In this document: positions 1 to 8,726 of the stretch, piece after piece | Layout: every line of letters begins with the position of its first letter | Numbering within the stretch: position 1 is the stretch's first letter | From: an uncultured Lachnospiraceae bacterium | GTDB taxonomy: Bacteria; Bacillota; Clostridia; Lachnospirales; Lachnospiraceae | Assembly: GCA_944381405.1 (NCBI GenBank) | Contig: CALWLA010000010.1 | Coordinates: 1 to 64,000 of the forward strand | DNA length: 64,000 nt | Direction of reading: 5' to 3' | Program-made: the position numbers and the translations under genes | The notes under the pieces: generated by a model | Told to the model about the DNA's origin: nothing | Seen by the model: only the letters and a program-made list of their open reading frames with translations | The model's database searches: none

Positions 1-1
1 A

Positions 2-247
2 TCGAAGAGAGTTCATTATTTGAAGTGCGAGGAAGGAGGATATCAGGAGATGTGTGAGGTAGCGGAGAAGATTTATACAGAGGGCCGAACAGAAGGTCTT
101 GCGGAAGGCGAGATGAAGAAGGCAAAAGAAACCGCCTTTATGTTAGCAGATAGAGGTATGTCCACATCCGACATCGCGGAGATCATTAAGGTCAGCTCCA
201 AGGTAGTGGAGGAATGGCTTTCTGGAAAATTTGAATCCGGAAAATAA
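2..247 (+). CDS. C-terminal part of an Rpn-family (PD-(D/E)XK) nuclease/transposase-like protein, 5' partial
   Basis: The reading frame is open to the window edge, so only the last 81 residues are seen. They contain a charged E/G/R-rich stretch (EGRTEGLAEGE) followed by a short helix-turn-helix-like tail (MSTSDIAEIIKVS), the usual end of Rpn/PDDEXK_2 proteins, whose nuclease domain would lie upstream. Family members are multi-copy in Lachnospiraceae and promote RecA-independent recombination in E. coli. A TTG at 20 could be called as a start, but the frame continues in the same sense upstream (RVHY before it), which fits an interrupted gene better. The catalytic part is outside the window, so activity cannot be judged. 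Confidence 0.6.
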   Translation, partial: SKRVHYLKCEEGGYQEMCEVAEKIYTEGRTEGLAEGEMKKAKETAFMLADRGMSTSDIAEIIKVSSKVVEEWLSGKFESGK

Positions 248-272
248 CCCTGGAAGAAAAAGGATAAAAGCA

Positions 273-1439
273 ATGAATTTCACGATTTTCCCCGCTGACG
301 GCGGAAAAAGCCGTTACGACGAGCTGTTTTCCCTGGAGGAAGCCCTCCGGGTGCAGGCCTTCCACAAGGGCCTGCCGGACTATGAGCCCACGCCGCTGCG
401 AAGCCTCGAAGCGCTGGCAATGCATCTGGGCCTTGGGGGGCTTTTCATCAAGGACGAAAGCTTCCGTTTCGGCCTCAATGCCTTTAAAGGCCTGGGCGGC
501 AGCTATGCCCTAGCCCGCATCCTTTCCGAAAGGACCGGCACGCCCATGGACCGGCTGCAGGAGCTTCCGGAGGGAGCTTTTACCTTTGCCACCGCTACTG
601 ACGGCAATCACGGCAGAGGGATCGCCTGGGCAGCCCGCAGGCTCCGGCAGAAGGCCGTGGTATACATGCCCAGGGGCTCTGCGCCAGAGCGTCTGGCAAA
701 CATCCGGGCTCAGGGAGCCGCGGCAGACATCACGGATATGGATTATGACGACACCGTGCGGTTTGTCTCGGAACAAGCGCAAAAAAACGGCTGGATCCTG
801 GTACAGGATACAGCCTGGGAAGGTTATGAAGAGATTCCCTTGTTGATCATGCAGGGCTATCTGACCATGGGGCTGGAGGCCTACCGGCAACTCGGGACGA
901 AGCTGCCCACCCATATCTTCCTGCAGGCGGGCGTAGGCTCCATGGCCGCCGCCATCGCCGCCTTTTTCTGCGGGCTTTCCGCCTCTGCTCCGCCAAAGAT
1001 CATCATCGTGGAGCCGGACCGGGCCGACTGCTTTTTCCAGACGGCAAAGGCTCAGGACGGGACGCTGCACAAGGCTCTGGGCCCCATGACCTCCATGATG
1101 GCAGGCCTCTGCTGCGGGGAAGCATGTACCGCCGCCTGGGAGATCCTGCGCCATCATGCCGCCTTTTATGTGACCTGTCCGGATTCTGTTTCTGCCCTGG
1201 GTATGCGGCTTTTGGGGAATCCGCTTCCTGAAGATGAGCGGATCATTTCCGGCGAAAGCGGCGCTGTGACCGCAGGCCTCGTCTATAACCTTATGACCCG
1301 GGAAGACTATGCACCGCTCCGGAAGGCCCTGGACCTGGGAAAGGACGCTTCCGTACTCTGCTTCAGCACCGAGGGAGACACGGATCAGGCCAACTACCGG
1401 CGGGTTGTCTGGGAAGGCCTTCAGAGCGTGACAGCTTAA
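273..1439 (+). CDS. dpaL: diaminopropionate ammonia-lyase
   Basis: A 388-residue PLP-dependent lyase that converts 2,3-diaminopropionate to pyruvate and two ammonia (YgeX/DpaL family, cytoplasmic). The PLP-lysine motif FGLNAFKGLGGS is near residue 72 and a glycine-rich phosphate loop (QAGVGSMAAA) lies mid-protein; the length is normal for the family (about 400). The ATG at 273 is preferred over an upstream TTG at 231 because AGGA lies 8 nt before it and the family starts close to this point; the TTG would overlap the preceding gene. No partner gene for diaminopropionate uptake is adjacent. A strong hairpin follows the stop. Confidence 0.9.
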   Translation: MNFTIFPADGGKSRYDELFSLEEALRVQAFHKGLPDYEPTPLRSLEALAMHLGLGGLFIKDESFRFGLNAFKGLGGSYALARILSERTGTPMDRLQELPEGAFTFATATDGNHGRGIAWAARRLRQKAVVYMPRGSAPERLANIRAQGAAADITDMDYDDTVRFVSEQAQKNGWILVQDTAWEGYEEIPLLIMQGYLTMGLEAYRQLGTKLPTHIFLQAGVGSMAAAIAAFFCGLSASAPPKIIIVEPDRADCFFQTAKAQDGTLHKALGPMTSMMAGLCCGEACTAAWEILRHHAAFYVTCPDSVSALGMRLLGNPLPEDERIISGESGAVTAGLVYNLMTREDYAPLRKALDLGKDASVLCFSTEGDTDQANYRRVVWEGLQSVTA

Positions 1440-1465
1440 TCGAACCGGTCACCAGACCTTTTTAC

Positions 1466-1512
1466 CGATAAATACCCTCCTTATCGGATGTCGGTAAGGA
1501 GGGTACTTATCG
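1466..1512. terminator. bidirectional intrinsic terminator between dpaL and the alarmone synthetase gene
   Basis: The arms TACCCTCCTTA and TAAGGAGGGTA, extended by CGATAAA/CTTATCG, form a long stem followed on the plus strand by TTTTATTATTTTT. The two genes converge on it, so it can serve both. Confidence 0.85.
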
Positions 1513-1517
1513 TTTTA

Positions 1518-2219
1518 TTATTTTTCTTCGTTGTCCGCGGCGATACGCCGGCTGATGGATTCCATCCGCTGATCCAGATTGTCGGCGATCTCCGCGCAGG
1601 CATAGAGCTCCCGGGCGATCTCCGGAGATACCTCCACGTCCTTTTTATAGCGGATCTTGTGCTCCAGACTGGCCCACCAGTCCATGGCCATGGTGCGGAA
1701 CTGCACCTCCACTTTCATGAGCTTTTTCTCGTCGTGCAGGAAGATAGGCACCTCCACGATCAGATGCAGGCTGCGGTAGCCATTGGCCTTTGGCGTTTTG
1801 ATATAATCCTTCCGCTCCACCAGCCGGATATCGTCCTGCCGCAGAAAGGCCTCTGACAAGGCATAGATATCCGAAGGAAATCCACAGATGACCCGGATCC
1901 CTGCCACGTCAAAAATATGGTTTTCCACATTTTCCACCGTAAAGCTCAGGTTTTTCGACATCAGCTTGTCTGCGATGCTGTCCAGGGATTTCATGCGGGA
2001 TTTGATGGTCTCAATGGGGTTGTGATCGTATTCCAGGGACAATTCTTCGTTCAGCACCCGAAATTTTGTCTCCACCTCCATCATGGCGCAGCGGTAATAG
2101 GCCGCCATCTCCCGATAGGGCGTCGTATAGGACTGGAGTCGTCCCTTGATCTCTCTGCCCAGATTTTGGATCTGGGACTGCAGAAAACTGGTTTCACCTG
2201 TTCGTTCTCTCTCATCCAT
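1518..2219 (-). CDS. small alarmone synthetase, RelQ/YjbM-type GTP pyrophosphokinase
   Basis: A 233-residue single-domain RelA/SpoT synthetase that makes (p)ppGpp, with no hydrolase, TGS or ACT domain. Seen are the synthetase motifs FDVAGIRVI, KANGYRSLHLIVEVP and VEVQFRTMAMDWWASLEHK, which holds the catalytic Glu, followed by the RelQ-type helical tail that mediates tetramerisation. The ATG at 2219 follows AAGGAGGGG at good spacing; an in-frame ATG at 2258 has no site. The gene is divergent from the diguanylate cyclase gene and convergent with dpaL. It is probably monocistronic and responds to stress rather than ribosome stalling, as known for the family. Confidence 0.9.
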   Translation of the reverse strand: MDERERTGETSFLQSQIQNLGREIKGRLQSYTTPYREMAAYYRCAMMEVETKFRVLNEELSLEYDHNPIETIKSRMKSLDSIADKLMSKNLSFTVENVENHIFDVAGIRVICGFPSDIYALSEAFLRQDDIRLVERKDYIKTPKANGYRSLHLIVEVPIFLHDEKKLMKVEVQFRTMAMDWWASLEHKIRYKKDVEVSPEIARELYACAEIADNLDQRMESISRRIAADNEEK

Positions 2220-2243
2220 TCTTTGTACCCCTCCTTTGTTTCC

Positions 2244-2272
2244 TTGAATCAACGGCACAAACTTGGTATAAT
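2244..2272 (+). promoter_or_regulatory. promoter of the first diguanylate cyclase gene
   Basis: TTGAAT at 2244-2249 and TATAAT at 2267-2272 with a 17-nt spacer, about 75 nt upstream of the start codon at 2347. No aptamer-like fold was recognised in the leader. Confidence 0.65.
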
Positions 2273-2346
2273 TGTTTTCATGATATCATATAACATTCCG
2301 GATTTCCAGAAGACACGGAAACCCGAAAGGAGAAAGGAGGATCAAT

Positions 2347-3705
2347 ATGTCGGAAACCCGTTCCAGCATGCGGCGTTATACCTTATGGCTGCTGATCGCC
2401 GTAGAGCTCCTTATGTCTTTCTCCTTTTTCGGCTATTTTCATATTGAACCGATTTCCGTCACCACCGCTTATATTCCCGTGCTTCTGGCCGGAGCCCTGA
2501 CCGGACCCATGGAGGCGGTGGCGGTAGGAGCGGTCTTCGGCCTTACCAGCATGTGGAAGGCCTCCGCCTCCTATGTAATGGCCTCCGATCAGCTGTTTTC
2601 TCCGTTTTTCAGCGGGAATCCCTGGGGCAGCCTTGTCCTGAGCCTCGGCAGCCGCATGCTCTTCGGACTTGCCACGGGCCTGCTTTATCTGGCTGTCCGG
2701 CGGCTCCGGCATCCCTCCCTTGGCGTCGGGCTCGTATCCTTTTTGGGCCGGACCATCCATTCCTTTATGGTTTATGGAGCCATGGCCCTGTTCTTTCCGG
2801 AAGCGGGCTATGGGCCTGCCGATGCCTTCAGCGGCTTTTTTAGCCCTGCCACCATTGCTGCTAACCTGATCATCACAGGAATCGTGCTGGTCTTCTGGAA
2901 TTTTGCCCATTCTCAGACCATGAAACGGTTTCAGCGGCGTCTGGCCCTGTCCCGGTCCATGCAGATGGAGGAACGTTATCACCGGATGTCTCTGATCCTG
3001 GTAATGCTGGTGACTCTGACTGCTGCATTCGGCGTTACCTTCTATTTCGTACACCGCATCGACTATGTGTTGACGGTAAATGGGATCGTGCTCAGCGACA
3101 CCAGCTATGCCGACGTGCTGCATCTGCAGATCCAGTTCCTGTTCGGAATCATTTCCATGATGGTGCTGGTGATCCTGTTCCTGATCATCAACCGGCGCTA
3201 CAATACCTGGATGGCCTATGAGGCCCGGTTGGATGCCCTGACGGGCGCCCTCACCAGGAGAGCCTTTTTCCAGGCCTGCAGCCGCACCTTAAAGACCCTT
3301 TCCCAGCAGGAGGGGCCCTTAGGCTACTTTATCATGTTGGACCTGGATTTTTTCAAGGACATCAACGATACCCAGGGACACCCGGAGGGAGACCGGGCCC
3401 TGCGGGAGGTCGCAAAGGCGCTGCGGGACAGCTTTGGACGGGACTGCCTCATCAGCCGCCTGGGCGGCGACGAATTTGCTCTGCTGATCTGCTCCGATAT
3501 CTCAAAGCCGGAGCTGGAGGTGACCCTCCGGCATTTCATGGAACGGATCCACCGGATCACCTTTGGACAGCGCGGCCTCACCTGCAGCATCGGCGCTCTG
3601 CCGGTACGGCCCGACTGCGCGCCGGAGCAGCTATACCTGGAAGCGGACCGGCTTTTGTACACCGCCAAGGAACAGGGCCGGAACCAATACGTCATCGGCA
3701 ACTGA
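2347..3705 (+). CDS. membrane-bound diguanylate cyclase (GGDEF) with multi-spanning N-terminal domain
   Basis: A 452-residue protein predicted to make cyclic di-GMP at the membrane. Residues about 10-180 hold five or more hydrophobic segments resembling an ECF-transporter S-component or small-molecule sensor fold; two further segments flank a short outside loop (about 220-285). The GGDEF domain follows, with the active-site GGDEF at residues 373-377 preceded by DLDFFKDINDTQGH. No RxxD inhibitory site precedes the motif, so feedback control by product is not expected. The start follows AAAGGAGG. It converges on the polysaccharide operon with about 20 nt between stop codons, and that operon carries a predicted cyclic-di-GMP riboswitch, so a local supply role is plausible. 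Confidence 0.88.
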   Translation: MSETRSSMRRYTLWLLIAVELLMSFSFFGYFHIEPISVTTAYIPVLLAGALTGPMEAVAVGAVFGLTSMWKASASYVMASDQLFSPFFSGNPWGSLVLSLGSRMLFGLATGLLYLAVRRLRHPSLGVGLVSFLGRTIHSFMVYGAMALFFPEAGYGPADAFSGFFSPATIAANLIITGIVLVFWNFAHSQTMKRFQRRLALSRSMQMEERYHRMSLILVMLVTLTAAFGVTFYFVHRIDYVLTVNGIVLSDTSYADVLHLQIQFLFGIISMMVLVILFLIINRRYNTWMAYEARLDALTGALTRRAFFQACSRTLKTLSQQEGPLGYFIMLDLDFFKDINDTQGHPEGDRALREVAKALRDSFGRDCLISRLGGDEFALLICSDISKPELEVTLRHFMERIHRITFGQRGLTCSIGALPVRPDCAPEQLYLEADRLLYTAKEQGRNQYVIGN

Positions 3706-3724
3706 TCCTGTTCTCGGAGTTCTG

Positions 3725-5128
3725 TTATTTGATCTCGATCTTCTGCCGCTCGATCCGGCCCCAGCTGTGTTTTTTCTTCCGGTAGCCGATGAGGGCAGTC
3801 ATCCTCACCCAGGCTAGGATAAACCGCAGGCAGGACACTTCTGCCACACAGAGTCCCACCGCCTTTACCACATCCGAGGGATACAGCTTCAGGTCGATGG
3901 TATAGATCCGGGCGAAAAAGGCAGTCAGGGACAGCAGGGCGGTATAGACCACATAGATGCCGAAAAACAGGATCATAAAGGGCACGTTGATCAGATCCAC
4001 CGCAAAGGCCAGCAGCGTGGTAAACACGCCGAAGACCTCGATATAAGGCGAGAAAAGCTCATACAACAGAAAATAAAAATAGGAAATATAGCTGACCAGT
4101 CCGTACTTCGGATTGGCCATGATATTTCTGTATTTCATCATGCTCTGGAACAGGCCGATGTGCCAGCGCCGCCTCTGCCTGCACAGATCTCCCATGGTCT
4201 CCGGCACCTGGGTCCAGCACACTGCGTCTGAAGCATAACGGATCCGGTAAGGACGGTTATTTTCCCGGCAGTATACATGGAGCTTTACCACCAGCTCCAT
4301 ATCCTCTCCCATGGTGGTGCTGTCATATCCGCCTGCGGCGATGACCAGATTTTTCTGGAACAGGCCAAAGGCGCCGGAAATGATGATATTTCCGTTGAAC
4401 CGGTCAAAGAGGATACGGGAGGCCAGGAAGGAACGGTCGTACTCCAGCACCTGCATACAGGGCAGGAGTTTTTTCGGCATCCGGTAACGCACCACCCGTC
4501 CCTCTTCGATCTCCGCTCCGTTGCAGGGCCGTATGGTACCGCCCACCGCCACCACGCTGGAATCCTCCAGCACCGGGCGCACGATCTTTTCCAGGGAATC
4601 GTACTGCAGGACGGAATCCGCGTCCATACAGAGAAAATAGGGATAATTTGCGGCGTTGATACCCATATTCAGGGCGTCTGCCTTGCCTCCGTTCTTTTTC
4701 CGCACCAGGGTGATGGGCACCTTGAAGGACCGGCTCTCATAGACCGCTTCCTCTGGCTGGCAGGGAATCCGTCGCTGGATGGGACGGCCTACGGGCCACA
4801 TGCGGAAGGCCTTTTTCAACACCTCCGAGGTATTGTCCGTGGAGCCGTCATCCACCACGATGATCTCATAAAGCTTATAATCCAGGGCCAGCAGAGACCG
4901 GATGGTGGACTCGATGGTCACCTCCTCGTTATGGGCAGGCACCACGATGGAAACAGGCACATAATAGTCGTTTTCCAGCTCATTTTTCAGCCGGTTGCGG
5001 CGCTTTGCCGCATAGAGCTCCGAGGCCCCCACCGTCACCGACAGAAACAGGAAGCTGGAATACCCGATGATATACAAGATAAAGAAAAACTCCACACAAA
5101 GGAGAAAAAACTGGATAAAGTCTCTCAT
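3725..5128 (-). CDS. processive membrane glycosyltransferase, family GT2
   Basis: A 467-residue polymerase-type glycosyltransferase related to cellulose, hyaluronan and poly-N-acetylglucosamine synthases. One N-terminal membrane segment (about 5-33) is followed by a cytoplasmic catalytic domain with DDGS at 93-96, GGKADALN, DAD at 169-171, GED at 274-276 and QRRRW at 318-322, the full D,D,D,QxxRW set of a processive enzyme; three or four C-terminal membrane segments would form the export channel. No PilZ domain is seen, so direct cyclic-di-GMP binding is not indicated. It is the last gene of the operon, 3 nt after the HEAT-like gene. Sugar specificity cannot be read from sequence. Confidence 0.9.
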   Translation of the reverse strand: MRDFIQFFLLCVEFFFILYIIGYSSFLFLSVTVGASELYAAKRRNRLKNELENDYYVPVSIVVPAHNEEVTIESTIRSLLALDYKLYEIIVVDDGSTDNTSEVLKKAFRMWPVGRPIQRRIPCQPEEAVYESRSFKVPITLVRKKNGGKADALNMGINAANYPYFLCMDADSVLQYDSLEKIVRPVLEDSSVVAVGGTIRPCNGAEIEEGRVVRYRMPKKLLPCMQVLEYDRSFLASRILFDRFNGNIIISGAFGLFQKNLVIAAGGYDSTTMGEDMELVVKLHVYCRENNRPYRIRYASDAVCWTQVPETMGDLCRQRRRWHIGLFQSMMKYRNIMANPKYGLVSYISYFYFLLYELFSPYIEVFGVFTTLLAFAVDLINVPFMILFFGIYVVYTALLSLTAFFARIYTIDLKLYPSDVVKAVGLCVAEVSCLRFILAWVRMTALIGYRKKKHSWGRIERQKIEIK

Positions 5129-5131
5129 GAC

Positions 5132-6259
5132 TCAGGGATTTCCTTTCTTTTCCCGCGCTCTCATCCTCCTGACCTCCATCCGGTAGGTCAGGATTTCTTT
5201 TGCGAATGGATCCTCTCCCATAAGCACCCTTGACAGCGCTACTCCGGACATGCCCCGGGCCTCCAGGCTGGCTGCCGCATTGTTACGGACGTACCAGTTG
5301 GGGCTGCCGAGGGCATGCACCAGAGCTGCCTCCACCTGGGGACCCCCATAGGCAGCCAGGGCTGAGGCGCTGACAGCGGCGTATTCCCACCGCAGGGGAT
5401 CCGGATCCTGCACAAAGTCCATCAGGATCTCCTCCGCCGACGGGGAATGGTATTTTCCAAAATAGCGGACAGCCGCAAGCCGCAGCTCCTTGTCCCTGGC
5501 AGGATCCCACAGGATCTGCTCCATGGGCCGGCTGTATACGCCGCTCTGGAAACGGACCAGATCCAGCACCGCCCGTTGGATCGCAAGGGAAAAGCTGTCA
5601 AAATGCTTCCAGAGGAGGGCGATCAGTTCCTGCATATCTCCCTTGTACTCCATCAGCGCCTCTGTGATCAGCTTTTCCTGCAGCTGGACCTCCCGGTTTT
5701 CTCCCAGCTTCAGAAGCCCCTCTGTCAGTACCCTGGGGTTTCCGCAGCTGCAAAGGGCCTTTAAGGCATTTACTCTGCAATACAGGCTGTTCTTTTTCAG
5801 GTAAGGAATTAGCTCCTGCCGCAGCTGATGCTCCGACATGCGGCGCTGGAGCCCGTGCCGGTCCAGAAAATAGCAGTAATAGGCACTCTGAGCGTTTTCC
5901 CGGTTCAGATAAACCTCTGCCAGCTCAGAAAACACCGGCTGGATCTGCTGCATGTAAAGCTGAAAGCTTTCCTCCTCCTGCTCCTGGCCATCCAGAAACT
6001 GTTCAAAGGCCAGCAGATAGCTGATGCGGGACAGGCGGCGGCGCAGCCACGGCAGGTGTCCGGGCTCTATCGCCGGGGCTCCCTCTGCCGGAGGCGCCTG
6101 CAGCGCCTTCATCTGTTCCTCCGCCTTTTTCCGGAGATTCTCCGCCCGCCGGCAAAGCCGCCTGTCTCCCGTATGCAGATACATGCTGTAGATCACATTG
6201 AACCCCAGCATGCTCAGGCACACCAGGCCGTATCCATATAACAGTAGTTCCGCGCCCAC
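5132..6259 (-). CDS. membrane-anchored HEAT/armadillo-repeat protein of the polysaccharide operon
   Basis: A 375-residue protein with one N-terminal membrane segment (LLYGYGLVCLSMLGFNVIY) and a helical, Leu/Ala-rich body. Several HEAT-like repeats are visible in the C-terminal half, for example AVRYFGKYHSPSAEEILMDF, AAVSASALAAYGGPQVEAAL and VRNNAAASLEARG. This suggests a cytoplasmic scaffold attached to the membrane next to the glycosyltransferase. The start is taken as GTG at 6259 because AGGAGG sits 6 nt before it; the frame runs 35 codons further upstream, but that part is the intergenic tandem repeat. No enzymatic motif was found. Confidence 0.75.
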   Translation of the reverse strand: MGAELLLYGYGLVCLSMLGFNVIYSMYLHTGDRRLCRRAENLRKKAEEQMKALQAPPAEGAPAIEPGHLPWLRRRLSRISYLLAFEQFLDGQEQEEESFQLYMQQIQPVFSELAEVYLNRENAQSAYYCYFLDRHGLQRRMSEHQLRQELIPYLKKNSLYCRVNALKALCSCGNPRVLTEGLLKLGENREVQLQEKLITEALMEYKGDMQELIALLWKHFDSFSLAIQRAVLDLVRFQSGVYSRPMEQILWDPARDKELRLAAVRYFGKYHSPSAEEILMDFVQDPDPLRWEYAAVSASALAAYGGPQVEAALVHALGSPNWYVRNNAAASLEARGMSGVALSRVLMGEDPFAKEILTYRMEVRRMRAREKKGNP

Positions 6260-6273
6260 AGTACACCTCCTTT

Positions 6274-6424
6274 CCTTGATTCTGCCGTGTTTTTCACGGC
6301 ATAATGGTACACCCGAAGGGTGGTTCCTTGATTCTGCCGTGTTTTTCACGGCATAATGGTACACCCGAAGGGTGGTTCCTTGATTCTGCCGTGTTTTTCA
6401 CGGCATAATGGTACACCCGAAGGG
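6274..6424. repeat. 2.9 tandem copies of a 52-bp palindromic unit
   Basis: Copies start at 6274, 6326 and 6378; the third loses its last 5 bp. The copies are essentially identical. Each contains GCCGTG-TTTTT-CACGGC and, read on the minus strand, CACCC-TTC-GGGTG, so the operon mRNA would carry an array of short hairpins between the glycosidase-like and HEAT-protein genes. The unit is not a multiple of 3. Confidence 0.95.
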
Positions 6425-6435
6425 CTTTTCCTGAT

Positions 6436-8700
6436 TTATCCCGAAAGCCCTGCCCAATAGTCCTGCAGGATATAATAGGATTCCTTTAACCGCTCGTGAT
6501 AGGTCACCTTTTTGCCCCAGCCCTTCAAGGGGAACTCCGCCATGGGGATGGTGTCCTCTGCCTGCCGCTCTCCAAGGGCCATGCCTGCATACATCTCGTC
6601 GATATGCAGATACTCGATGCCGTAATGCTCGTAGTAGTCGTCGTGGATCATCATCTCCGAGGGGTTGGCAAAATTCAGAAGCTGCCAGGGGATGCGAAGC
6701 TCCAGGCCGTTTTCCGTAAACATATAATCCGCGAGAGAGTCGAAGTCTTCGCTTTCCGGGTTGGCGTTGCCCCGGCGCAGGGCCCCGGTTTCATAAGCCT
6801 CATAAAAGAAGATATTATTCTCTTTCTCTTCAGGAGTTCGCCCCTCCGCCTGCAGCTGCAGCACCATATTGATTCGTTTGAAGACCGGCGTGTCCGGCTC
6901 CACCGGATTGATATAGGCGTCAAAGCCCTCCGTCTCGTTGGAATACACTGCCCGCAGTACCTCGTAGCGCTCCTGCACCACTACCCGGCTGTCGTCCAGG
7001 TCATGGATATAAATCAGGAAATCACAGGGCTGTTCAAAGCTGACGTCATAGTCCTCGCAATATCTGCTGCCGGTTTTGGGCGTCGTATCGATGGGGATAT
7101 ATACCGCATCCTCTCCGGGCTGAAAATCTTCTCCCTGCACATAAAAATACAGGAATTTCTCATCGTATTTCATGGAGAGGCTCCCCTGCTCCGTTTCCAG
7201 CGCCACGTCCTCCGGGCTCCAGTCGGAAACATCTCCGTCCACATAACAGATGCTTTTTTCCTCCCCCGGATCAAAGGCCAGCAGACCGAAATACTGCTCG
7301 TTAGTCTGATAGTCGCTCCAATAGGGTGTTTTGTCCATATCCACCGCATGCATGGTGTTCCAGGTGCGTTTGAACCATTCGTCCTGCCAGGTGAACACAC
7401 AGCTTCCGGCGCTGCCGGCGTTCCGGATGTCCTTGTAGCAGTTGATCAGCGCCCGGCCCTGCTCCCGTTCCGTCATGCGGCCCTGGTTGCGGCCGGTATA
7501 GTAATCTCTCTGAGCCATTCCCCTGCCGGTGGAGACCCCGTACTCGGAGATCACCACGGGAATGTTGTGGTACTTGTTCAGGATCTTCAGATAAGCGTAG
7601 TAGGTGTTGAGGTTCCCCTCCTCGTCATAAAAATCCTCCCGTTCATTTCCTGTCATCATCGCCGCATAGGGAACGCCGGTTTTGGATTCCGGATAGTAGC
7701 TGCTCATATCTCTTTTCTGAGGATCCTGCAGTTCAAGGGTATCCAGGACCCGATGCAGATAATCCGGATAATAGGGATAAACATGATAGGAGGCAAAGTA
7801 TCCGGACAAAAAGGCCTCTGTAGGACGGATATGATCCACGTCCACCTGGGCGCATTTCATAAATTTTTCTGTAATATCCGCCGGATACAGGAAGGGATCC
7901 GTGGTGGGCCAGTTGGAGAAAGCCACCAGCCGCTGCTGCCGGTAGCGCTCCGTCTCGTATTCGATGATGTTGTCCCCCACCTGGGCCAGCATGGCCTCAA
8001 AGGGTGTCGCCTCCCCGGTGGTTTCCATATAGGTCCCGGCATACTGGCTCCGCTCCGGATGGCTCTCGTTGGTGTAGGCTACCGTCACATCCTCCCACTC
8101 CACACCCAGGATATAGCCGATGACCCATGGAGACACGTCCTTCCGGTAGCTGCCGGAGCCCAGGCCACGGCCCAGGGACAGGCTCCGCTTTCCGTGCAGG
8201 ATATCCACCAGAAGCTTGCTGTCATCCAGAAAGGTCTGGAGAAAATCATCGTCGAAGGCGTCCCGGTGAGAGTTCTGGATATAGTCGTTGATCCATACCC
8301 CATGGAGCAGCCAAAGAGGCTCCTTTCCCTCCGCCTCCCGCTGGTTATTATAGGCATAGAACGCATTGTAGAAATCGTCCTGCAGGATCGTATAGACCCG
8401 GATGGTATTGGCCCCCAGCTCCTGGATCCAGTTAAACCAGCGGAGATAGGTTTCCTCGTCGATGGCATAGTCTGTAGCCCATTCCCCCGGGATCCCCGCC
8501 CCCAGATTGACGCCCCGGATCTCAAAGGGCTCATAGCGCCCTTCCCGCTCCATATAGATGGTGTCCTCATCCGTCTTCATGAAGGTCTCCACCGGCTCAT
8601 CGGAGCCTAGGCTGACATAAAGTCCCATATGATAATAAGCATAGTAGCCTGCAAACAGCAGCACCACCAGGACGCAGGCCGTTAGAATAAATTTTTTCAC
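6436..8700 (-). CDS. membrane-anchored glycoside-hydrolase-like protein of the polysaccharide operon
   Basis: A 754-residue protein with an N-terminal membrane anchor (residues 4-24) and a large extracellular part. Residues about 55-440 resemble a TIM-barrel glycosidase of the GH2/GH5 kind: RGVNLGAG near the start, WIQELGANTIRVYTI, and IPVVISEYGVSTGRG, whose Glu sits where a catalytic nucleophile is expected. The C-terminal 250 residues look like beta-rich carbohydrate-binding domains. The start is GTG at 8700 with AAAGGAAA upstream. It lies between cotH and the repeat array. By analogy with cellulose operons it may trim or release the polymer. The exact family is not assigned and activity is inferred. 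Confidence 0.7.
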   Translation of the reverse strand: MKKFILTACVLVVLLFAGYYAYYHMGLYVSLGSDEPVETFMKTDEDTIYMEREGRYEPFEIRGVNLGAGIPGEWATDYAIDEETYLRWFNWIQELGANTIRVYTILQDDFYNAFYAYNNQREAEGKEPLWLLHGVWINDYIQNSHRDAFDDDFLQTFLDDSKLLVDILHGKRSLSLGRGLGSGSYRKDVSPWVIGYILGVEWEDVTVAYTNESHPERSQYAGTYMETTGEATPFEAMLAQVGDNIIEYETERYRQQRLVAFSNWPTTDPFLYPADITEKFMKCAQVDVDHIRPTEAFLSGYFASYHVYPYYPDYLHRVLDTLELQDPQKRDMSSYYPESKTGVPYAAMMTGNEREDFYDEEGNLNTYYAYLKILNKYHNIPVVISEYGVSTGRGMAQRDYYTGRNQGRMTEREQGRALINCYKDIRNAGSAGSCVFTWQDEWFKRTWNTMHAVDMDKTPYWSDYQTNEQYFGLLAFDPGEEKSICYVDGDVSDWSPEDVALETEQGSLSMKYDEKFLYFYVQGEDFQPGEDAVYIPIDTTPKTGSRYCEDYDVSFEQPCDFLIYIHDLDDSRVVVQERYEVLRAVYSNETEGFDAYINPVEPDTPVFKRINMVLQLQAEGRTPEEKENNIFFYEAYETGALRRGNANPESEDFDSLADYMFTENGLELRIPWQLLNFANPSEMMIHDDYYEHYGIEYLHIDEMYAGMALGERQAEDTIPMAEFPLKGWGKKVTYHERLKESYYILQDYWAGLSG

Positions 8701-8726
8701 GCCCGGTTTCCTTTCCTCCCAAAGGG

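Noticed and set aside
6274..6424. A CRISPR array
   Set aside because: Repeats are directly abutting, with no spacers and no cas genes nearby.
6496..8610. A 704-codon open frame on the plus strand opposite the glycosidase-like gene
   Set aside because: It is exactly antisense to a well-supported gene, has no ribosome site and reads as low-complexity His/Leu/Gly; long antisense frames are expected at this GC content.
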